NCBI RefSeq assembly: GCF_032854445.1
Contig: NC_088305.1
Span: forward strand, 5,831,606-5,895,605
Length of the DNA: 64,000 nt
Reading direction: 5' to 3'
DNA from: Liolophura sinensis
Lineage: Eukaryota > Mollusca > Polyplacophora > Chitonida > Chitonidae
Shown here: in pieces, positions 46,901 to 57,438 of the stretch
How positions within the stretch are numbered: the stretch's first letter is position 1
How the letters are laid out: each line of letters opens with the position of its first letter
Made by a program: the position numbers and the translations under genes
The notes under the pieces: generated by a model
Seen by the model: only the letters and a program-made list of their open reading frames with translations
The model's database searches: none
Told to the model about the DNA's origin: nothing

Positions 46901-49900
46901 ACCTGCCTTGATTCTAATTGATTCTGTATCCCTTTGCCCACTGTTTTTCACCTTTCACACACCTGCCTTGATTCTAATTGATTCTGTATCCCTTTGCCTA
47001 CTGTATTTCACCTTTCACACACCTGCCTTGATTCTAATTGATTCTGTATCCCTTTGCCCACTGTATTTCACCTTTCACACACCTGCCTTGATTCTAATTG
47101 ATTCTGTATCCCTTTGCCTACTGTATTTCACCTTTCACACACCTGCCTTGATTCTAATTGATTCTGTATCCCTTTGCCTACTGTATTTCACCTTTCACAC
47201 ACCTGCCTTGATTCTAATTGATTCTGTATCCCTTTACCTACTGTATTTCACCTTTCACACACCTGCCTTGATTCTAATTGATTCTGTATCCCTTTGCCCA
47301 CTGTTTTTCACCTTTCATACACCTGCCTTGATTCTAAATGATTCTGTATCCCTTTGCCCACTGTTTTTCACCTTTCACACACCTGCCTCGATTCTAATTG
47401 ATTCTTCCACCTTATAGGGCCACCCAAAAGGGGTTTTTTTCCGTGTAGTCTGATTTATTAATTTCCAGAAAAACTTAACTGTTGGCAACCAAAGTGTCAT
47501 CTTAAGGTTTTAAGTTGTTCTGAAAGCTCATTTTTACGCAGCAAACTGTAAGTGAAATACAGTATACAGGTACGTTAAAAAAAAATAAATCAATAAAATG
47601 ATATAAGAAAGAAGGGCATTATTTACAGCATTTAAAAACAAATTTATCCTAACATTACTTGTACATCATGATGACATGCAGCAATATAACCTTGATATCA
47701 TTTCTAGGAAAAATTATGAGAAATGACGTTGTTATAGTGATCTTGGCCTGTTTATTCTCTGAATGCTGTGGTACTGTGACTGCTTCAAATGCACCAGATT
47801 ACTCTACTAAAATGACCGTCAAGGAGATAATGAGGTTAAGAATCAATAACTGGGCCTGGGAACTTTTTTGTTTGTTTGTTTTTCTGCTCTTTTTGTGACA
47901 AGGCAAAACAGCCACTGACTACAACTCACCCTGAATTGTTGAATGGATCGTTGTCGAAAAATGGTGTGAAGAAGCTGGGACCGCCAAATCCTGTAAAAGA
48001 ATTTTGGAACATCGTACCATTCTGAAAAGCATCTCTCCGCTCACCTAAAACGGTAAAATAGCGCCAGGTCAGAGGAATGATGGTGTCGGGTGAGGGGAGG
48101 GTATTAAGGTGGACTGTGAACTGACACAGGACAGATAAGCTAACCCCGGCAGGAACCTTGTACTGCTTTAACTCACAGTCATACTTTAATACATACCACC
48201 AAAACATCCTCACGTGTTACCAAGCTAATTAACTGTACAATTACATTCTAAATAAAACAGCTTTTTGTTTCATTCACAAAATGAAGATCCTTACAATGGA
48301 GATGGCAAAATTTATTTATTTATTTGATAAGTGTTTTATGACACACTCAAGAATATTTCACTTATACGAAGACGGCCGTCATTATGGTGGGAGGAAACCG
48401 GGCTCGGGGAAACCCATGACCATCCGCAGGTTGCTGTCAGACCCTCCCACATACGCCTGGAGGGTAAGCCAGCATGAGCTGGACTTGAACTCACAGCGAT
48501 CACATTGCTGAAAGACTTACTCTCAACCATGAAACAATCCTGTGTAATCGTGCACACATGACCAGAACATTAACACTTATTTCTGCAATTTTAATTGTTG
48601 TGAAAAAATCTTTGATCAGGCAATATGCAGAGTTCGTAATCCAGTGTCTTACACCACTAGACCATTTCACTTGTCACAGAATGTGTTCCTTAGATGTGTT
48701 AAATATGGCATGATTTAAACGTGTACTTTTGTCACATTTTCTTATGCAATATTTCAAAAGGGTCACCTTCAATCTTCATTCATTTTGGGAAGTGTAAATA
48801 ACCACCTCATCTTTACAACATCCGCAATTCTTACACTTAGCTGTAAATATATTTTATAAAAATATATATGTGAATAGGTTGAGGAATTTGGTTTGAGGGA
48901 AAACAAATACGGGATGCATTTAATGCAATTCTAGTGGTGACAGAGAATGAATGAATATCTGGTGAACATATGAATGACAAATATCTGGTGAACATGGTGA
49001 AACAATGAATGAATGTGACAAATATCTGGTGAACAATGAATGAATGTCACAAGTACATGTATCTGGGGATAGATGAAACCCGACCTGGACTTTTTTACAC
49101 CACATGTACCTCTAAAAAAATCTGCGAAAGGGTCTCCTGAACCAAAAAATTCCCGAAAAACATCCTCAGGGTCTCTGAAGTGGAAAGATGGAAATCCGAA
49201 GTTTCCGATATCGAAGTCCGCGTCAAACCCGCTACTTCCTCCTCCGCCTATTAAACCATCCCGACCATATCTGTCGTAAATTTCTCGCTTCTTCTCTGCA
49301 AAATACAAGAGCAGGCTTTAAGGAACACCTTAACAAAAGATCCACCTTAACTAACAAGTACCCAAAAGAAACAATGTAGATTTGACTTTATCTATTTTGA
49401 TTGGTGTGGAGAACATGTCACTTATACAAAGGCGGCCACTATTATGGTGGGAGGAAACCCACAACTATCGGCTGGTTTTTGGCAGACCTTGAGCAACCGC
49501 ATTTTCGTGAAAGGATCCTCGGTTAATGAGCTATACAAGCATGCTAACCACCAGGCCACTGAGGCCCTTCAAACTACATAGAGCATGAATAAGGTTACCG
49601 TCTAATCTCAGTGTGTCAGCCAGACATTGGCAGTATTTATTGAATAAAATGTAGTCTTACGCCATACTCAGGATATTTCACTGATACGACTGCGGTCAGC
49701 ATTATCTTGGGGGGAAACCACGCAGAGTGTAGGGGAAACATATGATGATCGGCAGGATGCTGACAGACCTCGCATGTACAGCCAGAGAAGGAGCCATGTG
49801 CTGAGAATACAAAAACTTTGTGCATTTCCGATCGACTCTACATGTGAACAATGCAGACATTTGAACAATGTGAACAATGCAGACAAGCGTGACTTGCTAT

Positions 49901-52289
49901 TTGAACGCTTTATTTTGCCACTACTAAAGAAGTAACTATGATTCTATGCAATGCCTTATGCATGCACACTTCTGAAAGACTTGTTTGCATACTTACTGTC
50001 AGACAGGACTTCATATGCCTCTGAGATCTCCTTAAACTTCTTCTCTGCCTCCTCTTTTCTGTCAGGGTTTTTGTCTGGATGCCACTTTAGGGCCAACTTT
50101 CTATACCTGATTGAGCATAACAACCCCGTCTCAGTTTAAATCACATATTATATACATGTATGTATACACGTGATCATACATTAATCACGACAAGCAACTT
50201 CTACCTTCACTCAGCAAGTGTCCTGGATGTAAGCCTGCATGGACTTTTTGAAGTACATGCATACTGCAGCTCCACGTACTGTGAATTTGCAAGGGTTTTC
50301 TTCACAGATTCGTCCAGTGTTCAATAAAGGTGATTATCACCTGAATATAACATCGTTTATTTATTGATTTATTTGCTGGACTTTTGCCTAACACCATGAT
50401 CAAGAACTTTTCTATGACGGCAGTCACTTTTACAGTGGGGGGGAGCCAAAGTTCCCGGGGGTGAACCACCAACATTTGGCAACCTACTGACAGACTTTTT
50501 CATGTAGGTGATGTACAGGCATGTACACCTGTCCATATTCATGGAAGACAAGTGGTGGTCAATGAATGTTAGACTGTGCACACAGCCATACGAGCGGTGT
50601 CAACCGCTTATCGTCGTCACCGAGGCTCCAAATGCATCAAGTACATGTAATATATGTGTATATGTCTTACACTGGCATCAATTCATGGGGTAGCTACATG
50701 CACACTATACAGATTGCACAATGGAAACAATTTAACATATTTACAGTATCAGCGTGTACCTGTACCAAAGCATGTCATCAGCCCCCTGCCGTGAGGTATT
50801 CTACCGTAAACAGCAAACAGGCTTTATGGGGAGCGTCAATCTAAACATCCAGGTTGTTGTTTCCCACACAATACCACCCTACAGGCCTGGCTGCCTGGAT
50901 TATCAAGCATTCAATTTAATACAAGTACGTCCATCAGGAAAACTGAGTACCCAGGGGACATTTTACATCAGAACACATATTAGAGCTTTCCTTTTGTAAC
51001 CTTGATGTAATTTCTCTGACGTTCTTAAACAATGTGTATAAACCCATCAGAATTAATTAAACAATTTCTTTCATCACTGCTGTACAGCACAGCCTATCCA
51101 TCCCTAAAGGCATTCACCCAAAGACACATGGCAGATATTAAAACCTGTTATTACTTGTATGTTTGGAACTTGAGTGGCATTAAAGAGTAAGAAAACATTT
51201 TTCTGGAACAAACGACAATGATTATCACCATTAACGACTATAAAATTAAACACAATTTAAAGTATTTTTATTTTCATTTCCATTTCTACTGATAAGCTTC
51301 ACAAAGCAGTTGACTACACCTTGTAGATTATTGTGGCAACCCCAACAAATGATGCAAGACAGTTATATATTCGAAAAATGAAACAATTCTTGAAAATGGT
51401 GGAAATAAAACCAAAATGTAATATCATGTATCAACTTATTTGTTGGAACTGTTGCAATCCTAAACAGCGTGAATTCTTCCAAAATACCTACACATACACT
51501 GTAAAACATTTGAATTAATTGACGTATTTGATTGGTGTTTACCGCTATATACAAGCATATTTGACAAAAACTTATTTTTCTACATGTAGATGTGCATGCT
51601 GTTTCAGCTCAGCGGCTGTCCACTATAAAACTGCTAAGGTTGTGGTCACTGGATCGGTCACAACCATCCATAAATACATGAAGACGTACATGTAGAACAG
51701 GCATGCCTAGGTCATGTTGATCTTGAACTACATGTGTACACAGTACATGTAGTTGGCAGTGGTTGGGGAACTGCACTAATTGTGATTGCTGAGACAAAGA
51801 TAAACAAAAAATTTCCTAATCATAAGGCGATTTTCTCATCAGTGTTCCGTGCTTGAAAGACTTACACACGTACATATACATGTACCCCTTCCCAAGAGTT
51901 AATTTATTTAATTGGCGTTTTAGGCCATCTTCAAGACTATTTCGCTTATACAATGGTAGCCAGCATTATGGAGGGAGGAAACCGTAGCTTATGGGATACC
52001 CATGACCATCAACACATTGCTGGTAGATCGTTCTTGTAGACCTGACCCAATGCTAATATATATATCTGATGCTGCCTCACTGGAACAGTTATGCTGAAGG
52101 CACTAGAAAGGATGCCCACACCCACGCACATTATACGGACAGCGAGGCAAATTAATTGTAAATGTGGAAATCTGTCCAAGTTAATTCTAATTCTGCAATG
52201 AACATACATAGGTGGATTACTTACGCCTTTTTTATATCTGCATCTGAAGCGGTTTGCCGCACTCCGAGTACAACGTAGTACTCCACCAT
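34049..52289 (-). CDS. DNAJB6: DNAJB6-like class B J-domain protein (7 coding exons, 280 aa)
   Basis: Minus-strand exons are 52225-52289, 49997-50106, 49110-49295, 47930-48044, 38721-38897, 35889-35981 and 34049-34145: 843 nt, 280 codons plus TAG, with consistent phases. Seen: a J domain (about residues 2-70) starting [10 protein letters not shown] with HPD at residues 31-33 and YDRYGRDGL; a Gly/Phe-rich region with [18 protein letters not shown]; a Phe-rich linker; a Ser/Thr-rich [15 protein letters not shown]; and a C-terminal [20 protein letters not shown]. Known: DNAJB6/DNAJB2/DNAJB8 stimulate Hsp70 and suppress polyglutamine aggregation through the S/T-rich and C-terminal parts. [12 protein letters not shown] plus the VEEDG tail fits DNAJB6/8/2; vertebrate subtyping may not apply. 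Exon 5 ([18 protein letters not shown]) is the least conserved. The Kozak context CACCATGG supports the start. Confidence 0.91.
34573..34792. mobile_element. Inverted-repeat element family C, copy 2, in DNAJB6 intron 6
   Basis: Left end CCTAATTCCTCAACATTTTC; right end, reversed, TTATTCTTCAACTTTTTTGC. Internal ATTGGCCAATTTCAGGGCTT is shared, inverted, with the copy at 57236-57436. Confidence 0.72.
35889..35981 (-). CDS. DNAJB6: DNAJB6 coding exon 6, Ser/Thr-rich region (residues 218-248)
   Basis: It encodes [20 protein letters not shown] and [11 protein letters not shown]; the donor is AAGAA|GTGAGT. Two AG acceptors sit 8 nt apart (exon starts 35989 or 35981). Only 35981 keeps the frame from exon 5. 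The upstream one would suit an exon 5 of different phase. Confidence 0.88.
35984..36345. repeat. ~130-bp tandem triplication of the DNAJB6 exon 6 acceptor region
   Basis: GGAGAACTGTGAAAAACT followed by AAGAGAATTATTAAACAGCC occurs at about 35984, 36115 and 36247 with variants. On the minus strand each copy contains a pyrimidine-rich tract and CACAG or its remnant before TTCTCC. The first copy is the functional 3' splice-site region of exon 6. Confidence 0.85.
36683..36825 (-). mobile_element. SINE family A 3' fragment in DNAJB6 intron 5
   Basis: TTTACGCTGCCCTCCAGAAT, CCAACATTATGGTGGAAGG and GGGCAGAGCCCGGTGG match the tail and centre; the head is missing. Confidence 0.78.
37628..37814 (-). mobile_element. 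SINE family A copy, tail missing, in DNAJB6 intron 5
   Basis: Centre through a complete tRNA-like head (on the minus strand GGGGCCTCCGTGGCTCAGTT, box A GCTCAGTTGGTTAGC). The box B part has lost a few bases (GAGCTGAACTCACAG). It ends about 16 bp before a (TG)n run. Confidence 0.85.
37831..37966. repeat. (TG)n microsatellite with TA interruptions
   Basis: TG dinucleotides with regular TATG interruptions over about 135 bp. Long open frames on both strands here are artefacts. Confidence 0.97.
38100..38345. repeat. ~47-bp minisatellite
   Basis: GGGTAATCAATGGAAATAAT followed by GGTGGTAAAACATGTGCATG recurs about every 47-48 bp (38156, 38204, 38251 and on) in DNAJB6 intron 5. Confidence 0.9.
38697..38717. 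repeat. (TA)n run at the DNAJB6 exon 5 donor
   Basis: The run begins within 3 bases of the exon 5 donor GTAATA, so it sits at the intron's 5' end. Confidence 0.9.
38721..38897 (-). CDS. DNAJB6: DNAJB6 coding exon 5, variable linker (residues 159-217)
   Basis: The acceptor is TATTTTATAG and the donor is GCAGG|GTAATA; phase 2 in and out. It encodes a basic stretch ([18 protein letters not shown]) and then [15 protein letters not shown] and [12 protein letters not shown]. The Phe/Gly/Met composition fits DNAJB6-type linkers. It could be alternatively spliced, since 177 nt keeps the frame. Confidence 0.78.
39158..39374. mobile_element. Inverted-repeat element family D, copy 2, in DNAJB6 intron 4
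   Basis: Left end GTAAATCTTCAACCTTTTCA and right end, reversed, CTAATTCTTCAAAGTTTTCA. Colinear with 21472-21692. Confidence 0.72.
40523..40652. mobile_element. 130-bp MITE-like element with 34-bp terminal inverted repeats
   Basis: Arms 40523-40556 and 40619-40652 are inverted repeats with 2 mismatches in 34 (outer GGGGGCTGTTTCTCAAAG), loop 62 bp. The internal TATGCCATGACTATGTCATG is also partly self-complementary. Confidence 0.85.
40848..41182. repeat. Palindromic TACATGTACGGTATATCATA minisatellite
   Basis: Units combining TACATGTACGGTATATCATA and TGTTACATACAAG at 27-36-bp spacing, in DNAJB6 intron 4. Near-palindromic words keep frames open on both strands. Confidence 0.9.
41800..42108. repeat. 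Polypurine G-rich minisatellite
   Basis: About 300 bp almost wholly A/G on the plus strand with units like GGGAGGGAAGAGGTGGGAGG. On the DNAJB6 sense strand it is a C/U tract. Confidence 0.92.
42190..42485. repeat. 41-bp minisatellite, about 7 units
   Basis: GGGAATGGTATACATACACA followed by CTTCTACCTGTTCATGTA repeats every 41-43 bp in DNAJB6 intron 4. Confidence 0.95.
42486..45105. other. DNAJB6 intron 4 interior, nothing recognised
   Basis: No exon, SINE or array recognised. A short duplication of AGAACTGGCACACTGTGT occurs at about 44000 and 44031. Confidence 0.4.
45110..45450. repeat. ~20-40-bp irregular minisatellite
   Basis: Words ATATCAGATAATGTGGAAGG and variants reiterate with variable spacing in DNAJB6 intron 4. 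Confidence 0.8.
46425..47410. repeat. 60-bp satellite, about 15 units
   Basis: The unit, beginning TCTAATTGATTCTGTATCCC, recurs at exactly 60 bp. Very homogeneous (one to three differences per unit). It is interrupted once at 46795-46852 by a SINE tail. Open frames of 109 and 169 codons result from the period and are not genes. Confidence 0.97.
46795..46852 (+). mobile_element. 5'-truncated SINE insertion with poly(A) and 14-bp target-site duplication
   Basis: AATATTCTTGAGTACGGCGT, AAAACACCAATC and a run of about 28 A. TCTAATTGATTCTG is present on both sides (46781-46794 and 46853-46866) and is duplicated relative to the 60-bp phase. Confidence 0.88.
47930..48044 (-). CDS. DNAJB6: DNAJB6 coding exon 4, Phe/Asn-rich linker (residues 121-158)
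   Basis: The acceptor is CCGTTTTAG and the donor is TCAGG|GTGAGT, phase 2. It encodes [15 protein letters not shown] and [19 protein letters not shown], consistent with the G/F-type linker. Confidence 0.85.
48305..48520 (-). mobile_element. SINE family A copy, head missing
   Basis: TATTTGATAAGTGTTTTATG, CATTATGGTGGGAGGAAACC, CATCCGCAGGTTGCTG and ATGAGCTGGACTTGAACTC are in order. Located in DNAJB6 intron 3. Confidence 0.85.
48945..49060. repeat. ~35-bp minisatellite close to DNAJB6 exon 3
   Basis: GACAAATATCTGGTGAACA and GAATGAATG alternate about three times, ending about 50 bp from the exon 3 donor. Confidence 0.8.
49110..49295 (-). CDS. DNAJB6: DNAJB6 coding exon 3, end of J domain and G/F region (residues 59-120)
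   Basis: The acceptor is GTATTTTGCAG and the donor is AGAG|GTACAT. It encodes [20 protein letters not shown] and [20 protein letters not shown]. Confidence 0.94.
49388..49568 (-). mobile_element. Diverged SINE family A copy in DNAJB6 intron 2
   Basis: TTGATTGGTGTGGAG, ATTATGGTGGGAGGAAACCC and a final GCTAACCACCAGGCCACTGA (tRNA-like head) are present with internal deletions. Confidence 0.7.
49650..49805 (-). mobile_element. Diverged SINE family A 3' part in DNAJB6 intron 2
   Basis: CTTACGCCATACTCAGGATA, GCGGTCAGCATTATCTTGG and GGCAGGATGCTGACAGACC follow the family order. Confidence 0.65.
49997..50106 (-). CDS. DNAJB6: DNAJB6 coding exon 2, J-domain core with HPD (residues 22-58)
   Basis: The acceptor is TCAATCAG and the donor is GACA|GTAAGT. 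It encodes [20 protein letters not shown] and [14 protein letters not shown], i.e. helix II, the catalytic HPD loop and helix III. Confidence 0.95.
50350..50635 (-). mobile_element. SINE family B copy in DNAJB6 intron 1
   Basis: GTGAACCACCAACATTTGGC, CTGACAGACTTTTTCATG, GATGTACAGGCATGTACACC and GACAAGTGGTGGTCAATG align with 17290-17560. The tail begins TTTATTGATTTATTTGCTGG. Confidence 0.65.
51900..52030 (-). mobile_element. SINE family A 3' fragment in DNAJB6 intron 1
   Basis: TTTAATTGGCGTTTTAGGCC, AGCCAGCATTATGGAGGGAG and CATTGCTGG match the tail and centre. Confidence 0.72.
52225..52289 (-). CDS. DNAJB6: DNAJB6 coding exon 1 (residues 1-22)
   Basis: It encodes [20 protein letters not shown] before donor AAGGC|GTAAGT (phase 2). 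The exon probably begins at 52340 after a TGTTATCAG acceptor, leaving 51 nt of 5' UTR here and placing the transcription start farther upstream. Confidence 0.92.
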
Positions 52290-52435
52290 GGTGAGGGATG
52301 TATCTCTCTATCACAGCTCAGTGGTCAGGGCCCGCCCTACCTGATAACACAAACACAGTACACTCATAGAGTATCAGTCATCAGTTTCAGGTACTACACA
52401 CGTACGATTGTATACTAATACTTTATACTAATATT

Positions 52436-52650
52436 TACTTATTTATTTCATGTTTTACGCCATCCTCGAGAATACTCTCACCTGTATGCCGGCGGAAAGC
52501 ATTATGGCGGGAGGAAAGCGGGACGAGACAGAAGGAAATTAACCCACGACTGTCTCCAAGTTGCAGGCTGACCTTCCCACACAGGACCGGAGATGAAGCC
52601 AGCATGAGCTAGACTTGAACTCAGTGACTGTATTGGTGGGAGGCTAAAGT
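52436..52650 (-). mobile_element. SINE family A copy, head replaced by (AT)n
   Basis: ATGTTTTACGCCATCCTCGA, AGCATTATGGCGGGAGGAAA and AAGCCAGCATGAGCTAGACT are in order. The tRNA-like head is missing and an AT run begins a few bases on. Confidence 0.78.
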
Positions 52651-52654
52651 TCCA

Positions 52655-52655
52655 A

Positions 52656-52711
<56 letters not shown>
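52655..52711. repeat. (AT)n microsatellite
   Basis: AT dinucleotides with one ATAC interruption. Confidence 0.97.
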
Positions 52712-52712
<1 letters not shown>

Positions 52713-53559
52713 ATGTGTACAATTTTGATTTTGAACAACATTTAGTTGCAAGAAATATGCCATCAATAGGGATCAGGGTAGCAGGGCCTTGACGCCATTT
52801 TACTGACATTCTTTTCTCAGCTCACGATTAAGCGGTGACATTAAAAACAACATTACAGTAGAAACTAATACATTGCAACATTCTAGGTGTTGCACTACAA
52901 TCAAATCTTAACATATGTATCAAGATATGTTTCACGCCAGCAGATTACAGGATTAAAAAATATGCCACATTCGGACTAAGGACACACACACATCTTTGTA
53001 CATATACAGTATACAGTTACACAGTATGGAGGTTTTTATTGTGCTACCTCTCCCCCTTTGGCTCAACAAAACATTCTACATGTAAATATTTACTCATATT
53101 AAAAGGAGGGTGTGGACACCACAACAGAAAAAATCTGACTGTCTAATTTGCTGAGTGTGAATAGAACATTAACACGTGAATAGCAGAGGAAGCTCTAAGA
53201 GTTGTCAACAAAAACAACGCAGTCAGACAACCTGTAACAAAAACAGCAGCACACTCAAACCTGAAAATCCACATGCTTGAGACGGTGTGAACTTTGGACA
53301 AGGTCGATTGTACAAAGTATGTACAGGGAGCCCAGGCCTAGCACTGGGGACAATTCACCTTGGGTTTACTCACTAATCAAACAATCCTGCACACACGCTA
53401 CATGTACACAATGTATGTAAAACACCACCTTGCAATGTTTGTAATCATCCCCCTTGGCATGAATTGTTTTACTCCTTTAGCTGTCCATGTACAAATTGTT
53501 CCCTGGTTTTGACGTACATGTTATACTGAGTTTTACATTATCAAGTGCTGTAATTAATA

Positions 53560-53945
53560 AAACAGGGTTTGGTCATTGCCAAGTGCTATAAAACTGGGTC
53601 TGGACAGTATCAAGTGCTATAAAACTGGGTTTTGGTCATTGCCAAGTGCTATAAAACTGGGTCTGGGCATTACTAAGTGCTATAAAACTGGGTTTTGTTC
53701 ATTGCCAAGTGCTATAAAACTGGTTTTAGGCATTGTCAAGTGCTGTAAAACTTTAGTTGGGCAATGTCAGTGCAATAAAACTGGGATAATATGTGGGTAA
53801 TGTCAGGTGCTGTACAACCTGCGTAATTTGGGCAATGCCATATACATGTATGTGCTATAAAAATGGGTTTGGGTAATGTCAAGTGCTGCAAAGCTGAGTT
53901 TGGGCATTGTCAAGTGCTGCAAAACTGAGTTTGAGCATCATCAAT
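53560..53945. repeat. ~28-bp minisatellite, about 12 units
   Basis: CAAGTGCTATAAAACTGGGT with TTTGGTCATTGC or TTTGGGCATTGT spacers, upstream of DNAJB6. Confidence 0.92.
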
Positions 53946-54139
53946 ACGAAAAGTGCTGTGCAGAAAATGCTTTTGTCAACCGGCAAGTACATGTACATAC
54001 ATTGGAAAGTCACCTTGATAGTGTTTATTGAAGATTGTGTAAAAAGGGTGAGTGTGATGACTGACTGGTTGACATATAATACCAATGTCCATACACTCAT
54101 GATTACTTCATTTATGCATGCACAGGTAAATACAATGAT

Positions 54140-54275
54140 GGTCAGCATCATTGATTCGAGAAGACCAGAGGGTCTGGAGTAAAACCCCCAGCCCTTGGCA
54201 AATTATTGACGAACATTCCCACACACCTAAAGAGATGACTTGCATGGGCTATTCCCCCAAACATGTCATGGTATA
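54140..54275 (-). mobile_element. Degraded SINE family B fragment
   Basis: AGCCCTTGGCAAATTATTGA, followed by GAACATTCCCACACACC, parallels the AACCTTTGGCAAATTACTGA block at 17290-17560. Confidence 0.45.
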
Positions 54276-56604
54276 CATGGCATAGTATTTCAGGCAGCCT
54301 CACAGTTTGGGCACCTCCATGAAGATATCAAAATGTTCCTGTATTTGGCCATCATATAGAACATGTCAGGGGTACCTCTTCCCATACAATGACGGCCAAG
54401 CTATTAAACTAACCACTGTTATCTTGTACAGCAGGAGCAGCAATGTTAATAGTCTGCCCACAAAATTTCATCACACAGGCAACAATAAACAGAAATGACA
54501 GATTTATAGGCCCCGATTACAGTAGGGTATATACAGTTCCTCACTGTCCTGACAAAATCCATCTCCAAGTACAACTACAGTTTTTACTTGCTTACCTGGC
54601 TATTTAGTGCACAAGACTTTTTCACTTTAAAAATGCAACTTCCACAAGTACATGTAGGTGGCCAATTTTATGAGCTGAATTATCAAACTGTACTGGCATT
54701 TCGCACGATGAACTTTATAACTGTTTGTACAAGTTACTGTACACGTATCCATGGCAACTTGGTGTAGTACATGTAAATGAGTAACATGTGTGCACACCAA
54801 GTTGAACTTGTCCTCATTCATGTAAATTAAAACTAACACAGCAAGCGGCAACTGATATCTTCAACAGGTGTTGCCACAACAGTTACATGTACAGCTAACC
54901 ATACTAACTGTACATGTCTATAAGCTGGGCAGTTTCAGGGAAAACCAGGCACAAAGTTGTCTTAAAGCTAAGTTTAGCATAAACAAAATTTGTGACTGTG
55001 TTGTTGATATTTAGATTTATCTGTTGCGCAGATTATCATCATTGTAATGGCAGTTTACAGCTACTGTACTGTAAATACACAACGCCGCTGGCTGATCATG
55101 TTACATAGTCACATCTGCGGCACACTCCACAAAAACTTAATTTTCATGAACCTGCATAGAGTGCACGTATCACACCTTACTCATTATTAAGGGCTCAAAA
55201 GTCAGAGCATCTCAGTATCCAAGTAATCATGTAAACTTTTGGTTGTAGTAGAACACAATATGCCAGCTAGACCTACACTGTATATGTGCACCAGAGTTCC
55301 GCAGCGCAGACTTCCACCAAAATGGTGGTTTCTCTGGCATTTCCTCTTGCCTTGAGTACAGGCTCTAACCCAGTGGAAGGGTATAGGGATACTATGCTGA
55401 AGGCTTGATGTTTAATGTCTTATGGCTTTAAAAAAAGACTGGTCCAGTTTTCTACCTGCTCCAGTATGATGTGTACAGCAGCAAGAGCCCCCAGGCAAGT
55501 CTTCTTTCCCCTACAGCCAAAATGTGGGGGTGGTAGACCAAAGCCAGGCTATTCCTGCTCTACTCCTTGGCTATATTTATACACACTTCTTTCTACATAT
55601 AAAGTATATGGCAAAACAAAACAGCTAACTGCTACCGTAAATATCAGCAAAAGGCTATTAGCATAACCAACTCTAATAATAACAGTACATTCAACCCCAT
55701 CTGTCCACATGTATATGTATGTTCACATGTTACATGTACAATACACTGTTAGGCCCGAATTTAGCCCCCAAACCCATTGCAAGATGCAAAAAAAAATTTT
55801 TTTTTTTTTAAATCAACATCATACTTTTTGCATATTAGAATTATGTCATATAACACTAAGCTTGCCAGTTTGCTTGATTCTAAGAGTTCTGGTAATCTTT
55901 ATAAAGAGGCATTTTACATACATGTATGTTTTGAAGAGTGAAAGGTGAAATGACACCCAAAATATAAGTTTCAGCACCAAAATTTTACGACAAATTTATA
56001 ACCTGAATTTGCCTCTGAAAATGAATTTCTTTTTTTTTTTGGTCAAATACAATGTTTCACTGTCTTAAACATAGCAATCATACAGGTGAAAAACAAGGCT
56101 CCAAATTTCTATCAGGTGTGTACTCTATGCTTCCTTTCATGTATGTTAACCAGTAGTCTCTGGAGAATGGGCATCTTACTGTAAAACATGTATGAAGTCA
56201 TCAGTTTGACAACAAATCCTTTTGATCTTTAAAATCAAACAGCCCTGGTCACATACATGTCCAATTTTTCTCAGCAAAGAACAGATATACATGTAAATCC
56301 CATTTGAAAATGTCTACACTTTTTTGTTCACAACATAATAATGCTGTCAAAGTTTTACACGGTGTAAACACAGAGAACTGTGAATGCACCTACTACAGCC
56401 CTGTACTGGTGAAGGCTGCTTCAAGGTTGTGATGTCAGTCACAACATCGAACTGAAACCTCCGCTAATGGGGTGCCCCTGAAACCTCTTCCCGCAGACCA
56501 AAAGCCACTGACTGTTTGTTTGAAGTTCTGTCCTATCCTGTAGTAGGTGTGGGGTGAGGTCAGAAAAACTTGAGCAGAATTTAAACTCTGCTACGAAACA
56601 GGAA

Positions 56605-56692
56605 CACCCGGTTTCCTCAAACCATAATGCTGGCCGCTGTTGTGTAAGTGAAATATTCTTGAGTACGGCGTAAAACACAAATCAAATAAAAT
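56605..56692 (+). mobile_element. SINE family A tail fragment
   Basis: CACCCGGTTTCCTCAAACCA, ATAATGCTGGCCGCTG, ATTCTTGAGTACGGCGTAAA and an A/T-rich end. 5'-truncated. Confidence 0.8.
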
Positions 56693-57235
56693 AGGTAACA
56701 AAACAGGAACAAATGGTACGCTCTTAATGGCGCCTGAACCTCTTTCTGTAGGCAGTTAGAATATCACTCATTTACAATGTGCATGTTGAAAAATAAGAGA
56801 CGCAATTTCCCTCTATTCACAAATTATATCATGGAAAGGAAACTAAAAGAATTACTCTAACGATGAACACGATAAGCAAAGCATTATTAACATTATGAAC
56901 ATGTACGAGTTTTACACTGTATGCGGTGTTGGATCATTGACCTCCAGAACCTCCAGTCTGTTTTCTCTAGCCAGAGGCGCTAGCAGAGGTGATGATGGCT
57001 AAAAGAGGCTTCTGTTTTCAGAAGAGACAGCAAATATGCCATGAATGCTTCTGTGTTTTGTGTATGTGAACAGTATATTACAGGTAACACACAGGGTCGT
57101 GACCTCATTCTTATAACAACACTGAGAATACATGGTCAGCCTCCACACATACCCTATGTTAACCAACATGATGATATACACATGTACGCTGAACACATGG
57201 CAGGTGCTTGCATACATTCTAACTTTAAAAAAAGT

Positions 57236-57438
57236 GCTGTACTGTAATTTGTCAACTTTTTCACATGTTTGGAACGTGTTTATTCAAGCATAATTTGAAG
57301 ACATTATTTCTTTGAATGATTAAATTATACTTTTTGTGCAGCCCTGAAATTGGCCAATACAATGAATATACATGTACAATGTAGTCGTGTCCAAAATCAA
57401 ATTGCTCTTTCACATGCAAAAAGGTTGAGGAACCCGAT
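57236..57438. mobile_element. Inverted-repeat element family C, copy 3
   Basis: Left end GTAATTTGTCAACTTTTTCA and right end, reversed, TTCCTCAACCTTTTTGCATG. GTGTTTATTCAAGCATAATT and CAGCCCTGAAATTGGCCAAT match the other copies. Confidence 0.72.

Noticed and set aside
46476-47417. Open frames of 109 and 169 codons as a repeat protein
   Set aside because: They are produced by a 60-bp satellite whose period is a multiple of three; the array is intronic (DNAJB6 intron 4).
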